Below the pieces are notes generated by a model, which saw only the letters and a list, made by a program, of their open reading frames with translations, ran no database searches and was not told the DNA's origin. 64,000 nt of DNA from Luscinia megarhynchos. Taxonomy: Eukaryota; Chordata; Aves; Passeriformes; Turdidae. Shown in pieces: positions 1 through 12,144 of this stretch. The position numbers and the translations under genes were made by a program. The DNA is taken from positions 35,381,406 to 35,445,405 of the forward strand of contig JAPFBE010000002.1 of assembly GCA_034336665.1 (NCBI GenBank), given 5' to 3'. How positions within the stretch are numbered: the first letter of the stretch is position 1; every line of letters starts with the position of its first letter.

Positions 1-3000
1 GATTTGCCAGTTCCAGACCCTCATTTGTGTTTTTTGCAGAACATATCTGCATGAATAAATCTGTATGACTTTTACTCAAATTCTCTGATCCCTATATTTT
101 GAGTTTTGTTCTTGCTTCATAAAAAGAGGTAGCACACACCCAAAATGTTGCTCCAGGATTTTGGCTTCACAAACAAATGAAGTTCTCTATTGCTTCATGT
201 CTAAAATATCTTAACACAAATTGTTGGCTCCTTTGCACTGTGGACAGACATCCAAATTAACTATTTTAAATTAAATTTGCAAAATCTGATGCTCCATCTC
301 CCTTCCTTATTCTTTTGTACCTGTTTTATACTGTTGACTGAAAGCTAATGCTAGAGGTCCCAATCTAGAGAAGAAAGAAGTCTTCATCATTCTTCATCAT
401 CATCATTTTGTACCTCAGGGTTCTCTGTGGGTTTTTTTTGTTCTGTACATCTTTTCAGTTTCATAGAACACTTTCTGATTGCTTTCCAAGAGCTTCATGC
501 ATTAATCACCGTCAAAAAGTACAGAAAATCAGGTTATCTTTCCTGTGTAGGTATACTGGATGCACCATAGATTTCTTTTTATTCCATATTTTGCTATGAA
601 GTCCCACAATGCCTGTGAAACTTTTGCTGAAGGATAGTCAGGGAAAGTTGGCTTGATAACTATTTCTCTTCCCATAGTTCTTTGAAAACTAAGAGAGTTT
701 TAGTTCAGTAAAAATTGTATGAAATTCTTCATTTTAATCACATAACAATAGTTCTGCATGGGTGTCCACCTATATGAATTTGTTGTGCAGAACTTCTATA
801 AACTTCAGTAGGCGCATTTGTTCCAGTCAATTGATAAATATTTCAATAGATGAATGTCAACACTTTAGCATAAACATATGAAAATAATTGAAACATCCCA
901 GGTGGTATAATGCAGGTGACAGATGCAAAAGTGACGTTGAACAGTAAGGGGATAAAGAAGACAAATAAGGCATTTTACACTGCATGGTTTTGTTTTCAGT
1001 TTTGATTGCATGCTTCCTAAAAATCCAATGAGCTAATTATATATTCATGTAATTCAATACTCTTATTTTAATTAGGTCAGCAAAAAAAGTAAATCAGTAC
1101 ATGTAGCTAAAGGATTCATTATTTAAAAATCTATATTCAACATATTTTATTTTTCAGGTTCAGAATTGATCTCAAATCCATTTTCAGCCCATACCACTTG
1201 CAAGGATTTTGATTTCTACCATACAAAAGTTCCCCAGCTGCAATAACCACTCTTCTGAGCATTAGAACATAATCCTGGCTACATTCTCATTAGTGAGCAT
1301 ATCATATATCATGTAAATCTCTGATGTCTCTTTCTTATTATATGAAACTATTTAAGATATATTTACTTCGTTCTGAAAAGTCTGTTTAACTTGGGGATGC
1401 TGGATAGCTGTAATATTCTATGATATCTCTTAAACTAATAGATCTCTTCTGTGACTATTACTTTTGCCAGTTCATTTCCATTTCCATCTGGTAGAGTTAC
1501 AAGATAATATCAGACTCCAAAGTCATTTGTTTTTATAGTACAATAGAAAAAATATGGTCTGGTTTGTGAGAGCTGTTTTGGAATGGGTTTTTATTGTTGT
1601 TTAGGAGTTTTTCAGCACAAATGTTGAAGTAAATAGTAAGTGAATGAAGTAAAGAAGTAAATATTTGAAACTGTTTTACATGTAGAAGAACATTTAAGAT
1701 TCTGAGGAGAAGTACTATTATATCCCCTCGTGAGCAATTATTTTGGTTACTGCATAGGTTCCTTTGGTAATCTTTTTTCAGTTCATGGTCCTGTCATGTG
1801 CATGTTGTTTCAGGATGGCTTCTTAGACCTTATTTTTCTTTTTTTGAATTAGAATGGTTGTTCTGTCAAAAGCTATGACTTTTGCATGTGCTCTTCTCTT
1901 AGGTCAGCCAAGTATTATCTTTTACTAAACCTTTTCCTATTACACTTTGTAAAGAACAGTCCACTGCCCTATGTGAGATGTAAATGTTGTAATTCTTTAA
2001 TGACAGTCAGATCCATTTTGATTTAGTATATGCATTGCATTAACACTGGCAATGCAGCTCAGAAGACCTTTCTAATAAACTGCATTATTTAGGATTGCAT
2101 AATTTAATGATTATCTTTTTTCTTGTATCAGTAACTAGCATATACCAAAGTGATAAAATAAAGGATTAAAAAAAAGATACAAAGGATGAAGTATTAAAAA
2201 CAACCTCAGTACTTTGAAGACTATAGCACATGCTATAAAAATCAAGAAAAACAAGGGAGCTTTTAGCTTAAGAGAAATAAGAGAAATAATATGGTTGTGA
2301 GCACTTTTCTTTTAGTCACATGGAATTAAAAGAATAATGCCACTGGGTTTCAGATTTAACCTTCAGCTATAACTTGCACCTGCCTAGTCCCCACCCCTAC
2401 CTCTGTACAAATCCACACAATGTTCACTGTGCAAGTCATTTATTCATTCCTAGTACAGAAGCACATCAGTGATAAATTTATTTTCACTACCTAGAACCTA
2501 GTAAAACAAATTAGACAGGAGCAAAATTTTTCCATTCTTGCTTCATCTATGGGGTTTTTTCCTCCCCACTGCATTTGCTAAAGGTTGCATATGTGAAAAC
2601 TATCAGCCTTGTTACTTTAGAGTGACAGGGTATCCTACACAGTCCTCTGCAAATGGAGAGGAATTCAGATTCTTTAGTCACTCCTTTATCAAAGATATTT
2701 CATGTCTGTCACCTTGATACTTTTTCACATGCCTCTAGAATTTCCCATATCCCTGAATATTAAAATATCTCTATGAGTACAGTCTATAATCTCTACCTCT
2801 GGTGAATGTTTGACTACCCTTTCTGGCAAAATGCATCTCTGCTTTTAAGGGGCAGTAGGATTACTGTGATTTCTAAGGAGTTTATTTTGGATGAATAAAA
2901 TTTCAGAATGTATTCCTGCCAAAAGGTTTTCTGTGAATTCTGATTAGCATCTACCTCATAGATCCTTTGAGTCTGTCACCGTCCTCAACTATTGTAGTTT

Positions 3001-4197
3001 CACTTTGGTTTACAATTTTAGTGGCTCCTAAGACTTTTTAAATTTATTTCTTCCTCTCACAAGTTATTTGTTCTGTCTCTCAATTAAAATTTTCTTCCCA
3101 CTAATGTTTACATTAGATAGCTTTTATCTACTTCTCAGTTCTTTTATTTACTAAAAAATCAGTTTTATTTACATTACTTATTTACTAATAGCTGTAAAAA
3201 ATCTTAGGGGACTAGGGTTTTTTTGAGTTGCAGCTTGAAAGTCCTACCATATAGGAGAGGAAGTGTAAAAGAAAGACCTGTATTTGTATTCCATTACTGT
3301 TTTCCTCTCTATAGTAAAAGTATAGTAAAATCTGGGTAGCTCCACTTTCTATAATAAATATATTTCAACAAACTAAGGCATTCTCAGGATAGTACAATAT
3401 AATGTTTGTAATAAATGAACTAAAAGAGGCTTCTATGATCTCACCCAAAATAGTATGTTCCAGGAGCAATTTTTTCAGCTTTACCTTCTGAATGGAAGAT
3501 GTTCTGCTTATATCACGATGACATCCATACTTGTAGCACAAGCAGCACACAAATAATTTTCATAATTTAGATCAAAATGCAAGTCTGTTCATGTAAGTGT
3601 ATTAAAAACACCAGAGGGGAAATCACTATCTGTATTTTTTTCTGATACTGACAGAAAATCAAATGGTGTAGGAGACTTTTTACAGTAACAAGACTGTTGG
3701 AAACAAACACTGATTGACTGACCTACCATTTCTGCTTGGAACTTCTTCCAAAAAAATCTCAGGAAGGCTTTGGGAAAATATTATAGTGTTATATCAAACA
3801 GATGATACAGTTTTTTTAAATCCCCAAAAATCCAACTCCCACTAATAGTTGGAAAGGTTTTGTAAACTGAGAACAAGAACAGGATAAAACCCAGACCTGA
3901 TTTTCCACACATTTTGAAAATATTTTTAGCAGCATGAAAAGAATTTTTAAGAAACTCAAGACATTTAAATCTGGAAGCAAAAGAAGCCCTTTTTTTTTCT
4001 GATAAATTACACAATCCAGATTTATAAAAACCTATCTGTTTAGAAGTGCGTGACAACAGCCCAGTAAATTGTCCTCTAGTAAAGTGCAAATGTGGTCATC
4101 TATATACTTATCTCCCAAAACTGCTTCATCCTCTGCTATACATTCCTCTGAAAAGATGTTTAACTAATTTTCCTAACAATTGTCTAAGTGATGTCAG
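1..4197. other. AT-rich intergenic or intronic DNA, no gene seen
   Basis: I see no exon-like reading frame, known repeat or RNA gene here. The open frames are short (63 codons at 408-599, 61 at 3365-3550) and match nothing I know. Stop codons are dense in all frames, as expected for AT-rich non-coding DNA. Confidence 0.6.
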
Positions 4198-4291
4198 ATT
4201 ATTATTATTATTATTAATAATAATAATTACTATTACTGATAATACTATTAATATTAGTAATATTATAGATATTATTAATATTATTATTAAT
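4198..4291. repeat. (ATT)n/(AAT)n microsatellite with perfect palindrome
   Basis: A run of ATT units up to 4215 is followed directly by AAT units from 4216. Positions 4204-4215 and 4216-4227 therefore form a 12-bp perfect inverted repeat with no spacer. Degenerate ATT/AAT units continue to about 4291. The tract can fold into an AT-only cruciform and is likely length-variable. Confidence 0.9.
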
Positions 4292-4402
4292 CCTGGTGAA
4301 ATGACAATAGCTCAGATTTAGGGCACATCTAACCTAAGCATGGCAGGAATCTGCTGTTTGGGCTAGATGGTCTGATGGATATAGACTTCTGGAATTGCCT
4401 CT

Positions 4403-4449
4403 GTTTTGTTTTGTTTCTTTTTTTTTTTTTTTAATTTTTTTTTTTTTAT
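4403..4449 (+). repeat. poly-T tract
   Basis: A T-rich run with a few G and C interruptions, then two near-pure T stretches split by AA. No recognisable LINE or SINE body sits on either side, so it reads as a simple homopolymer tract rather than the tail of a retroposon. Confidence 0.8.
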
Positions 4450-5829
4450 TTAACTATGCTATTTGCAATGCCAACAGTGTTCTCGTGTTGTTAGGCACTA
4501 TAGACAAATGTCTCCAGCTCAGGGCAGATCACCTGGCAGCCTAAATCTTAGCAATGTTTCTCCTGCACAAAATTCTACTAAAGACTGCTGGAAAAACATA
4601 TTTCCTGGGGTCATACATTGTAAATGTTAAGTTTTACATTTTCTTCTTACGAAGTCCTGATTCTTCCACCCCGTCTCAATCCAGCATAGGTTGCTGCCTA
4701 CTGTATGTGTATCTAAGACACTGTTGTGTCTTAGTGCTCATCTTAAATGCAGAGCTTTTTCCACATTTCTGTGCACAAACTACTGCAAATGACATTCCAT
4801 TCAGAAGAGGGACTTTCTATTTCTTTCCTTGATCAGGTGCAATTTTCAACTTTTGGAATGATAATCCAAGCTTCTTTTTGATTCTTGAATCTTCACATTG
4901 ATTGCTACTTTGATAGGCTTCTTCTAAACATAAACACAGTTTATACCTGAATCTGTTTTGTTTGGATTAGTCATGATGCCAGTTAAAAAAAAATGTATTT
5001 CTGTCCCTCACTGAATATAATGACATTGTTTGACAATTCTTGGAAATAGGAAGTGCCAACAGTGGAAGAGACCTTTTGTTTCCATAGTGGTGGTAAACTA
5101 CACGAGAAGGCAGGAATTCCTTAGGATCTATTAACTGGCTTCTGAGGAGAATCTAGCTTTGTCTCAAAGGCAACAGATCCTATTTCCTTGGGAATTGGTA
5201 ACCTATGAAGAGCCACTGCACTTAATCCCCGTGTCTCAAGTGACTACAGATCCTAGTGTTGGATGCCTGTTCAACCTTTCCATTTCCTGCCTTTGGCAGG
5301 AATGCATCATAGGATACTCTTAAAAGTGAACAGATACTATACAAACAGTTATGGCTTTTGAAAGTGCACTATGCAGAACAGATTTAGCAAAGTGTAGAAA
5401 TAACAAGAAATCCTAGTCTTCATAACACTGAAATCAAGTGCATCTTAAGCACAAGTGGCTTTCCAATCCTGCTCTGTAAGGGTGTAGTGTAATTGCATCC
5501 TCTTAATACCATCTCAGAACCTGGGCTAAAGCAGTTTCTAAAATGCAAAAAAATAACCAAATAGTTGGAACAGTGGCAGCAGAAGAATGAAAAACTCATT
5601 CTGCAATACTTTTTAAAACAGAGCCACAGGAAATGTGTCCAAATGCCAATTAATTACATTATGAACAAAACTTTACTTAAATCATAGTTCAGCAGGAAGC
5701 TACCCCCACACCAGCCATACTTAAGTCTAGAGGATCTTGCAATTCTTAGAGACCATTCAGAAGTGTTGAATAAATATTTGGAGGCACTGAATATCATGCA
5801 GAAGAAACCAGCTCAGCAGAAGATAATGC
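4450..5829. other. unassigned AT-rich DNA
   Basis: No exon, RNA gene or repeat recognised. The 92-codon frame at 4554-4832 has a low-complexity, aromatic/Ser-rich composition and no recognisable motif. It is within the length expected by chance. Confidence 0.5.
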
Positions 5830-6546
5830 AGGTTCATACTTGCTCCCACTGAGAGCTGAGCCCTGCTGAGAAGAACTTTGAGGTGCTGCTTGATGAGAAG
5901 CTCAACATGAGCTGGCAATTTATATTCAGCCAAGAAATCCAGTCGTGTCCTGGGCTCCATCAAAAGCAGCATCACCAGCAGGGCGAGGAAAGGAATTTTC
6001 TCCTTCTACTCTGCTTTCATGAGACTCCAGCTGGAGTGCTGCATCTGGCTCTGGGCTCCCCAGCACGAGAAGGACATTGACCTGCTGCAGATAGGTCAGA
6101 GGAGGGGCACAAATATGGTCAGAGATCTGCAGCACCTCTCCTATGAAGGCAGGCTAGGAGGGTTGGGGTCATTCAGCCTGGGGAAGGCCCCAGGAAGACC
6201 TTAGAACAGCTTTCCAGTGCCTAAAGAGGGTTACAAGAGAGATGGAGAGGGATTTCTTACAAGTGTGTGCAGTGATAAATCAAGAAGGAATGGGTTTTAA
6301 CTGTCAGAGGGCAGGTTGAAATTAAATGTCAGGAAAAAATTCTTCACTGTGACAATGGTGAAACACTAGCACGGGTTGTCCAGAAAAGCTGTGGATGGCC
6401 CATCCCTGGAAGTGTTAAAGGCCAGGTTGGATAGGCCTTTGTACCAACTGGTCTAGGAAAGTTGTCCCTGCCCATGGCAGGAGGTTTGGGACTAGATGAT
6501 CTTTAAGGCTCTTTCACACCCAAACCATTATATGATTCTATGATTC
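5830..6546 (+). mobile_element. CR1 LINE fragment, 5'-truncated, with intact 3' end
   Basis: This is the end of a chicken-repeat-1 (CR1) non-LTR retrotransposon in plus orientation. Translation near 5845-5920 gives a CR1 ORF2-like stretch including LLDEKLNMSWQ. After a frame change, the frame from 6019 gives WAPQHEKDIDLL and LQHLSYEGRL, which match the C-terminal part of CR1 ORF2 beyond the reverse transcriptase. The two frames differ by one register, so at least one frameshift lies between about 5935 and 6019. The 3' UTR follows, with typical CR1 phrases (CCATCCCTGGAAGTGTT; GACTAGATGATCTTTAAGG). It ends in the ATTCTATGATTC tail that marks the true 3' end. The element is dead: it is missing most of ORF2, as usual for 5'-truncated CR1 copies. 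The 5' edge is approximate. Confidence 0.92.
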
Positions 6547-6610
6547 ATCTTTAAATATAGTGTAGATCATAAGATAATATTCACTAATACAAAAAATCTA
6601 AATTCTTCTA

Positions 6611-7490
6611 TCATAGAAACATAAAATCATAAAATAAACTGAGTTGGGAGGGACCTACAAGGATCATTGAGTCCAACTTCTTGTCCTACATGGCCCATGA
6701 GTCACACAGTGTGCCCAATAGTGTTGTCCAAACACTTGAACTCCATCAGGCTGGTGGCTGTGACCACTGCCCTGGGGAGTGTGTTCCAGTGCCCAACCAC
6801 CCTTCAACTGCTGAGTGAAAAACCTTTTCTAATATCCAACCTAAACTTCCCCTGACTCAGCTTCATGTTTGTTCTCACAGTCCTGTGCCTGATCATAAGA
6901 GTGAAGAGATGGGTGCCTGCCCCTCTGATTTCCCTCATAAGGATGTTGAAGGCCACAGTGAGCTCTCCCCTTGGTCTCCTCCAGGCTGAACAGGCAAAGT
7001 GCCCTCAACCACTCCTCCTATGCCTTCCCACATGGTCTTCCACCATTCTCACAGTCCTCATTTGGACACTCTCTAGTAATTTCATGCCTTTCTTACATTG
7101 TTTCACCCAGACCAGCCCCAGCACTGGAGGTGAGGCTGCCCCAGCTCAGGAGCAGAGCAGGACAATCCCCTCCCTTGCCTGGCTGTGATGCTGTGCCTGA
7201 TGACCCCCAGGACAGGGTTGGCTCCTCCTGGCTCCAGGGCACTGCTGGCTCATGTTGCATTTTCCTCCTCAAGAGCCCCCAGGTCTCTTTCCACAGGACT
7301 GCTCTCCTTTCATTCCCAGTCTGTATGCACAACCAAGGCTGACCCATTGCAGGTGCAGAATCTGGCACTTTCCCTTGTTAAACTTTACAGGGCTGGAGAT
7401 TGCCCATCTCTCCGATTTGTCCATGAAATCCTAAATCCTACTTTTAATCACTCTGGCTCGCAGCTCCCTTTAGCTTCTGCAGCAGTACAG
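6611..7490 (-). mobile_element. CR1 LINE fragment, opposite strand, tail to tail with the previous copy
   Basis: Read on the minus strand, this is the last roughly 880 bp of a CR1 element of a different subfamily from the copy at 5.83-6.55 kb. The plus strand begins with the reverse complement of a decayed CR1 tail (TCATAGAAACATAAAATCAT), then GTTGGGAGGGACCT and GAGTCCAACTTC, the usual reverse complement of a CR1 3' UTR. Further in, GGGGAGTGTGTTCCAGTGCC and CTCCTCCAGGCTGAACA are also typical. The far end (7350-7490) corresponds to the C-terminal part of ORF2 (CAGGTGCAGAATCTGGCACT). No long ORF2 frame survives. The 5' truncation point near 7490 is approximate. Confidence 0.9.
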
Positions 7491-10400
7491 ATTTAGAAGA
7501 TATTAAATATCATCTTTTTTAACCAGACATCTCTGGAAAATCTTCCTATTTATCTTTTTTTTTCAGTTACAGGATTTCCATTAAAACAAAATCCCAAATA
7601 TCTGATTCTTGATACCTTCCAAGGCTTTCAAAATATTTCTCTAATCTTTTTAATTAAAACATTCATAACATTTCTAAAACGTAAATGTAGTAATATATTC
7701 CCTGATATAGATTAAGAAAGAGAATCAAAATTAATTTGGATAAATAAAATATAATCTTTAAAAAAAAAAAAAACCACACCATTTTTCTTTACAGATTAGA
7801 CTTTTACTCTTTTAACATTGAAAACTACCCAAAGTCACCCTTCTTACAGGCTGATATGGCTAAAACCTGCTATTAATTTAATTTTAATCCAGCATGATGA
7901 GTCACAGACTAATTTAGTCAATCTTGAGCTGCATTTAAATCTCTGTCAAAATCCAAGTGGACAAATGCACATTATTCCAGGATGAAGCTAAATAAAAACA
8001 GAAATTGTTTTGAAGGTTGAACAGACAGGTTTTACTCACCTTTATACTGGGAATAAGCAGGGACAGGTCTGATTATTTCTGCTGCACACAGAATATTAAT
8101 GAACCAGGAAATTCCTATCGAATTTTAAAAGTCTTATTTGTGACATCTCTCAGGAATGAGACTCCATCTAAGACTCTGTCCAGTTAATATTTTTAATGCA
8201 TTCATGAATAAGGTACTAGATTTTGTTTTAACAGAAGTCTTGTTAACTGAAATGTGTAATACTCAGAACCAGACTGAGAAATCAGTGGATTACTAGAGCA
8301 GCACAAGTCATATATACATCCAAGCATATAATAAATTGATAAAGTGTGTTGAGGTATTGTCATACCTAACCACTGACTTTCTAGTAGCTATGATCAAAAA
8401 CCCTGTTAAAATTTGCTGTGGGTATTTCACCTTACTTAAGCTTGTACATTGTTACAGACTGACAAATCCCATTCTGTCTTGCTCTCAGAGCCTAATTCAA
8501 TTCTAGACCTTTCCATCTTACCATTAACATCAAAAATTCCTCCAGAATAAGGCTGAAAAACCTTCAGCAACCCTAACCAACATCTGCCTTATATGTTTAT
8601 TTTAGATATATCATGATGCTTTCTTGGAGTACTCTTAACAACTACTGGTGACACTGGCTAATAATATTGTTATGCAGCTCATCATTCAGACTAGAATAAA
8701 TCAAACAGAAAGTAGAGTGGTTTTGTCTACTTAAAATAGTGCAGATAGATTATATTATCCTATTATTCATTTGTGCACTACCTATATAAAGGCTTTCTTC
8801 AGAATATTAATTTACAGAAATCCCAATTCCAACACACTGGTGCATTTCAGTGATTCAAAACAAATATTATTACTACTGTTTCATTCGGAATGTAAGATCA
8901 ATTTTCCAATGAATGTTTTGCATTTTATACATTTTTAACACATGTAATTCATATATGTGCCACAAAACTCCACATCTTCATGACCAGAACACTTTCCTGG
9001 TATTTCATGCATTTGTTTTAAAAAACAACCACAAAGAAGGAAAGCTTTGCATTCTGGCTGTATTTTGGTCACACTATTCAGGTCATTTTTTTATATAAAG
9101 TCTAGACAATGTGCCAAGTATCCTTTGACATGATGTTTTCAAGAAGACATTTATAAATCCACTAGGTAATATAAGCTATTTAGAGAAAATGGTATGAGAT
9201 ATGCTCAAAAATAAGAGCAAGATTGTAAGAGGAGAGCATCTAAACAGATGAGATAAACCTCCAGACACTCATTTTCACTTCCAGCTCCTTTTCAGATATC
9301 CTAGTAGAGAATAAAATTATAGAAAAAAAAATCACACAGAAGAAGTAGCTAGCTCTTTCAAAAAGTAAGGGCATGAAAAAATACTTAATGACAAAATAGC
9401 CCACTTGTGTTTATCTAACATTTCTTGCTGGAATAACATTACCAGGTATTTTTAATAGATTAAAGTATTTTAAAATATCAGTAATAAGAGATGGATTTTG
9501 CTCCTAGATAGTGTTATTGCCATATAGAACCTGAGTTTTTTGTGAATGACATTCCTGATTATCCTCAATACTGTCTAATATCTTTGCGTGTGACAGCTTA
9601 ATATCTTTGGTAGGGGTTTTCTTGAATCACATTTTCCATAGATCTCTCAGCTTTTACCTGGGAGTGAGTTTTTTAGCAAGTGATATTTTTTAGGGTTCAC
9701 ACTTACAGTAATGATCAGTCTTTCCTGTTTAAACTTAGGCTTTAAAGCTGAGAAAGAATTCTTTTATGATTTTGGGGGATAGATAATATAAATTATAATG
9801 TAAAACAGAAGATAATATAACATCACCTCTCCTGGCCCTAGTGTCTTCAATTTAATTGTGATAATGTCCTATACACAGAAGAATTATTTCTGGAGAATAA
9901 CATCTAAACTACAGGTAATGTGCCAGTAAAGTTTTAGGGTTCTAACTTAGACAAATGGAGAGTAAACCCACAGATAAATATATTTTATCATCTGCAAAAC
10001 ATGAGCTCTACTTCAGTCATGAGTATACCACTGAAGTAATTGGGGATTGCTTCTGGAAAATCATTATCTGACATGCACTTCAAAGATTAATTTGGAAAAG
10101 AGCATTACACTAGCAGTCAGTTCTGCTGTCCAGCAGCCTGTGATATTTCCACAAAGTGTCTCAGCTTTAGCATCTCTTCCCTGAGTGAGAATCCAATCCT
10201 GATTTAATTCAGGGGGTTTAGTTCACATAACACAAATGTACAGGTACTTTAAAAAGTTATAAAGTTCAACTGCTTGAAAGATTATTTTGAAAGATTCTAG
10301 CATTTATCTGGTTCAAACTCTCAGCACTCCCATCCAATAGCAGAAGGCTGAAAAAACCACATGGCCTAACCATATCTGCAGCCTGGTACCTCCAGCTTCT

Positions 10401-11160
10401 CTACATACTGCCCAACTGTTTTAGAGTTGAAATTTTGGCCATCAAGATAGTTGCAAGATCAAAGTCAAAGCCTTAGGAACATAGCCTAGAGATAAAAAAA
10501 AGGAAAAGGTAATAAAATTTACTCATATGAGGTCTCAGTAAGGCAATCTCCTAACCAAAATAGAAAGCTAGCCCTGCAGCTCATTGGTTTGTGGAGATGC
10601 TCCAAGGCAGCTGTGGGCTTGCCAGAGCCTCATGGTTGTTCTACAATCAGTTCAGACTAACATGAATCCCTTAAGGTTCCCTCAGGTTCCCTGGTTTGCC
10701 TGACTTACTCCTACTAGCCAGTCCATATATCCAATACATATATACTGAAAACTCAGATAGCCTCTGACAGGGACTCCTCTGGAAATATGAGCTGGCTCTT
10801 TTCCATTTATTGTCCCACTGACATCTACTGTATGGAAAAACAGCTTTAGCTTGAGTCCATATTCTTTCTGTCTGTGATCTGAGTTCCTATGGAAAGCTTG
10901 ATCTTTTATCTGATTTTTTTCCCTATGATTTCAGAATATCTAGCAGAGCAAGCAGATGTTTCAGAAAGAAATGTTGTATGAAAACAGGTATTTTAAAAAG
11001 TAAGAAAACACTTCAGAGTTCCTAATGATTTTTGCTTAATGACTTGAACTTTCCTATGTGCAACAACTCCTACATTTTAAAACTATGAGCTAATACACCC
11101 TGTGGTTAATGCTTTGTTATTACAAATGTTAAAAGAATACATTCACAAGGATCAATCACA
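7491..11160. other. unassigned AT-rich DNA
   Basis: No exon or mobile element recognised. A short A-run lies near 7760-7772. The segment at 10530-10720 is somewhat GC-richer but has no repeat landmarks I know. Open frames stay below about 65 codons. Confidence 0.5.
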
Positions 11161-11299
11161 TGGGGTTTTTTGTTTTCTGGGGGTTTTTTTTGGTTTTTTG
11201 TTTTTGTTTTTTTGTTTGTTTGGTTGGTTGATTGGGTTGGTTTTTTTGGGGTGGTTTTTGTTGTTGTTGTTGTTGTTGTTGGTGGTTTGGTTTTTTCCT
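11161..11299 (+). repeat. T/G-rich simple repeat with (GTT)n core
   Basis: About 140 bases almost entirely of T and G on the plus strand, including a pure (TTG)n run near 11260-11281 and several G runs of three to five. It lies immediately before the LTR at 11.3 kb. It may be an independent simple repeat or an expanded part of that LTR's 5' end. Open frames through it on both strands are low-complexity artefacts. Confidence 0.85.
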
Positions 11300-12144
11300 T
11301 GTATAGATTTACTAAAACCCCAGTTATTGTACATGGTCTGGATTCAGGAGCCCAGTGAGGAAGTTTTGGCAGTGAGGAGCTACAGGGCAGACCTCTGTAA
11401 GGAGAGGCTAGGACTGCCCTGTGCTGGACAGAGCTAATTCCAGACACCTCTGTAATAGACCCACTGCATGACACGACTGAGCTCATCAGCTCCAGGTGTG
11501 GCACCTTGGGGAGAACATACATAAGAAAGGGCAGAAAATGCCACCTGGTGAGAGGAGGAGAGAACATAGGGAGACAGAAAAATAGGGAGATAGGAAAACA
11601 GGGAGATAGCAGCCCTGCAAAGCCCAATGTCAGAGACGAGGGAGGGGCTCCAGCAGACAAAGCATAGATGGCTCTCCAGTGTTTGGAAAGGACCCCTGAC
11701 AGGTCCAGTGGACATTTCCTCAGGGAGCTGTGGCATCTGGAAGGAGAGGTACTGGAGCAGGAAAAATGTGTGAGGAGTAGGAGTGCCAGAGAGAAGCTGC
11801 TGTGAAGTGACTGCAGCCCCCTGTGCTTTTCCAGGGGCAGAATGGGGAGTGAGGGTTGAAGACAGGTTGGGAGTGAAGGCATGAACAAAAATCTGTAAGA
11901 TAGAGAAGAAAGACATTTTGTTTATTATCTTTGATTCTTACCATCCTCAAACACTTTTATTTGGCATTGGATTTGTTTTCCCCAAGTCAAGTCTGCTTTT
12001 CCTCTGTCAGTGACTAATAAGCCATTACTCTGATTTTATCTTGACTCCCAACCTTTTTTATCATATTTTCTCCTCCTGTCCTGTTAAGAAGGGAGGATGG
12101 CTGACCAGATGGGAGTTTGATATTCATAGATTAACCCAGCAAGA
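11300..12144 (+). mobile_element. avian ERV LTR, plus strand, degraded solo copy
   Basis: This purine-rich segment matches, from memory, a long LTR family common in birds. Landmarks in order are GGCAGTGAGGAGCTACAGGG (about 11369), AGGAGCTA and GGGCAGACCTCTG; AACATACATAAGAAAGGGC (about 11513), a TATA-like site; GTACTGGAGCAGG (about 11749); and CCCCAAGTCAAGTCTG with TTATCTTGACTCCCAACC (11980-12056) near the 3' end. The 3' end is homologous to the minus-strand copy at 60.52-60.87 kb (compare CTTATCTTGATGCTCAAGCC). No gag, pol or env sequence adjoins it, so it is a solo LTR or fragment. The consensus poly(A) region near 11920-11975 is decayed. Both ends are approximate and I see no clear target-site duplication. 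Confidence 0.75.
11567..11609 (+). repeat. three purine-rich ~16-bp tandem units inside the LTR
   Basis: The word AGGGAGA recurs three times about 16 bases apart, with A-rich spacers between. It lies just after the TATA-like ACATACATAAG of the LTR at 11.3-12.14 kb. It looks like a small local duplication. Confidence 0.6.

Noticed and set aside
10311..10321. GGTTCAAACTC, resembling a tRNA B box
   Set aside because: No A box or cloverleaf-forming sequence is at the right distance, so not a tRNA gene or a tRNA-derived SINE.
11106..11888. 260-codon open frame on the minus strand, the longest in the window
   Set aside because: It runs antisense through a purine-rich LTR and ends in translated T/G simple repeat (Thr/Lys/Asn/Pro only). 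No domain; composition explains the lack of stops.
11434..11916. 160-codon minus-strand frame
   Set aside because: It overlaps the same LTR in another register; two long frames on one strand point to base composition rather than coding.
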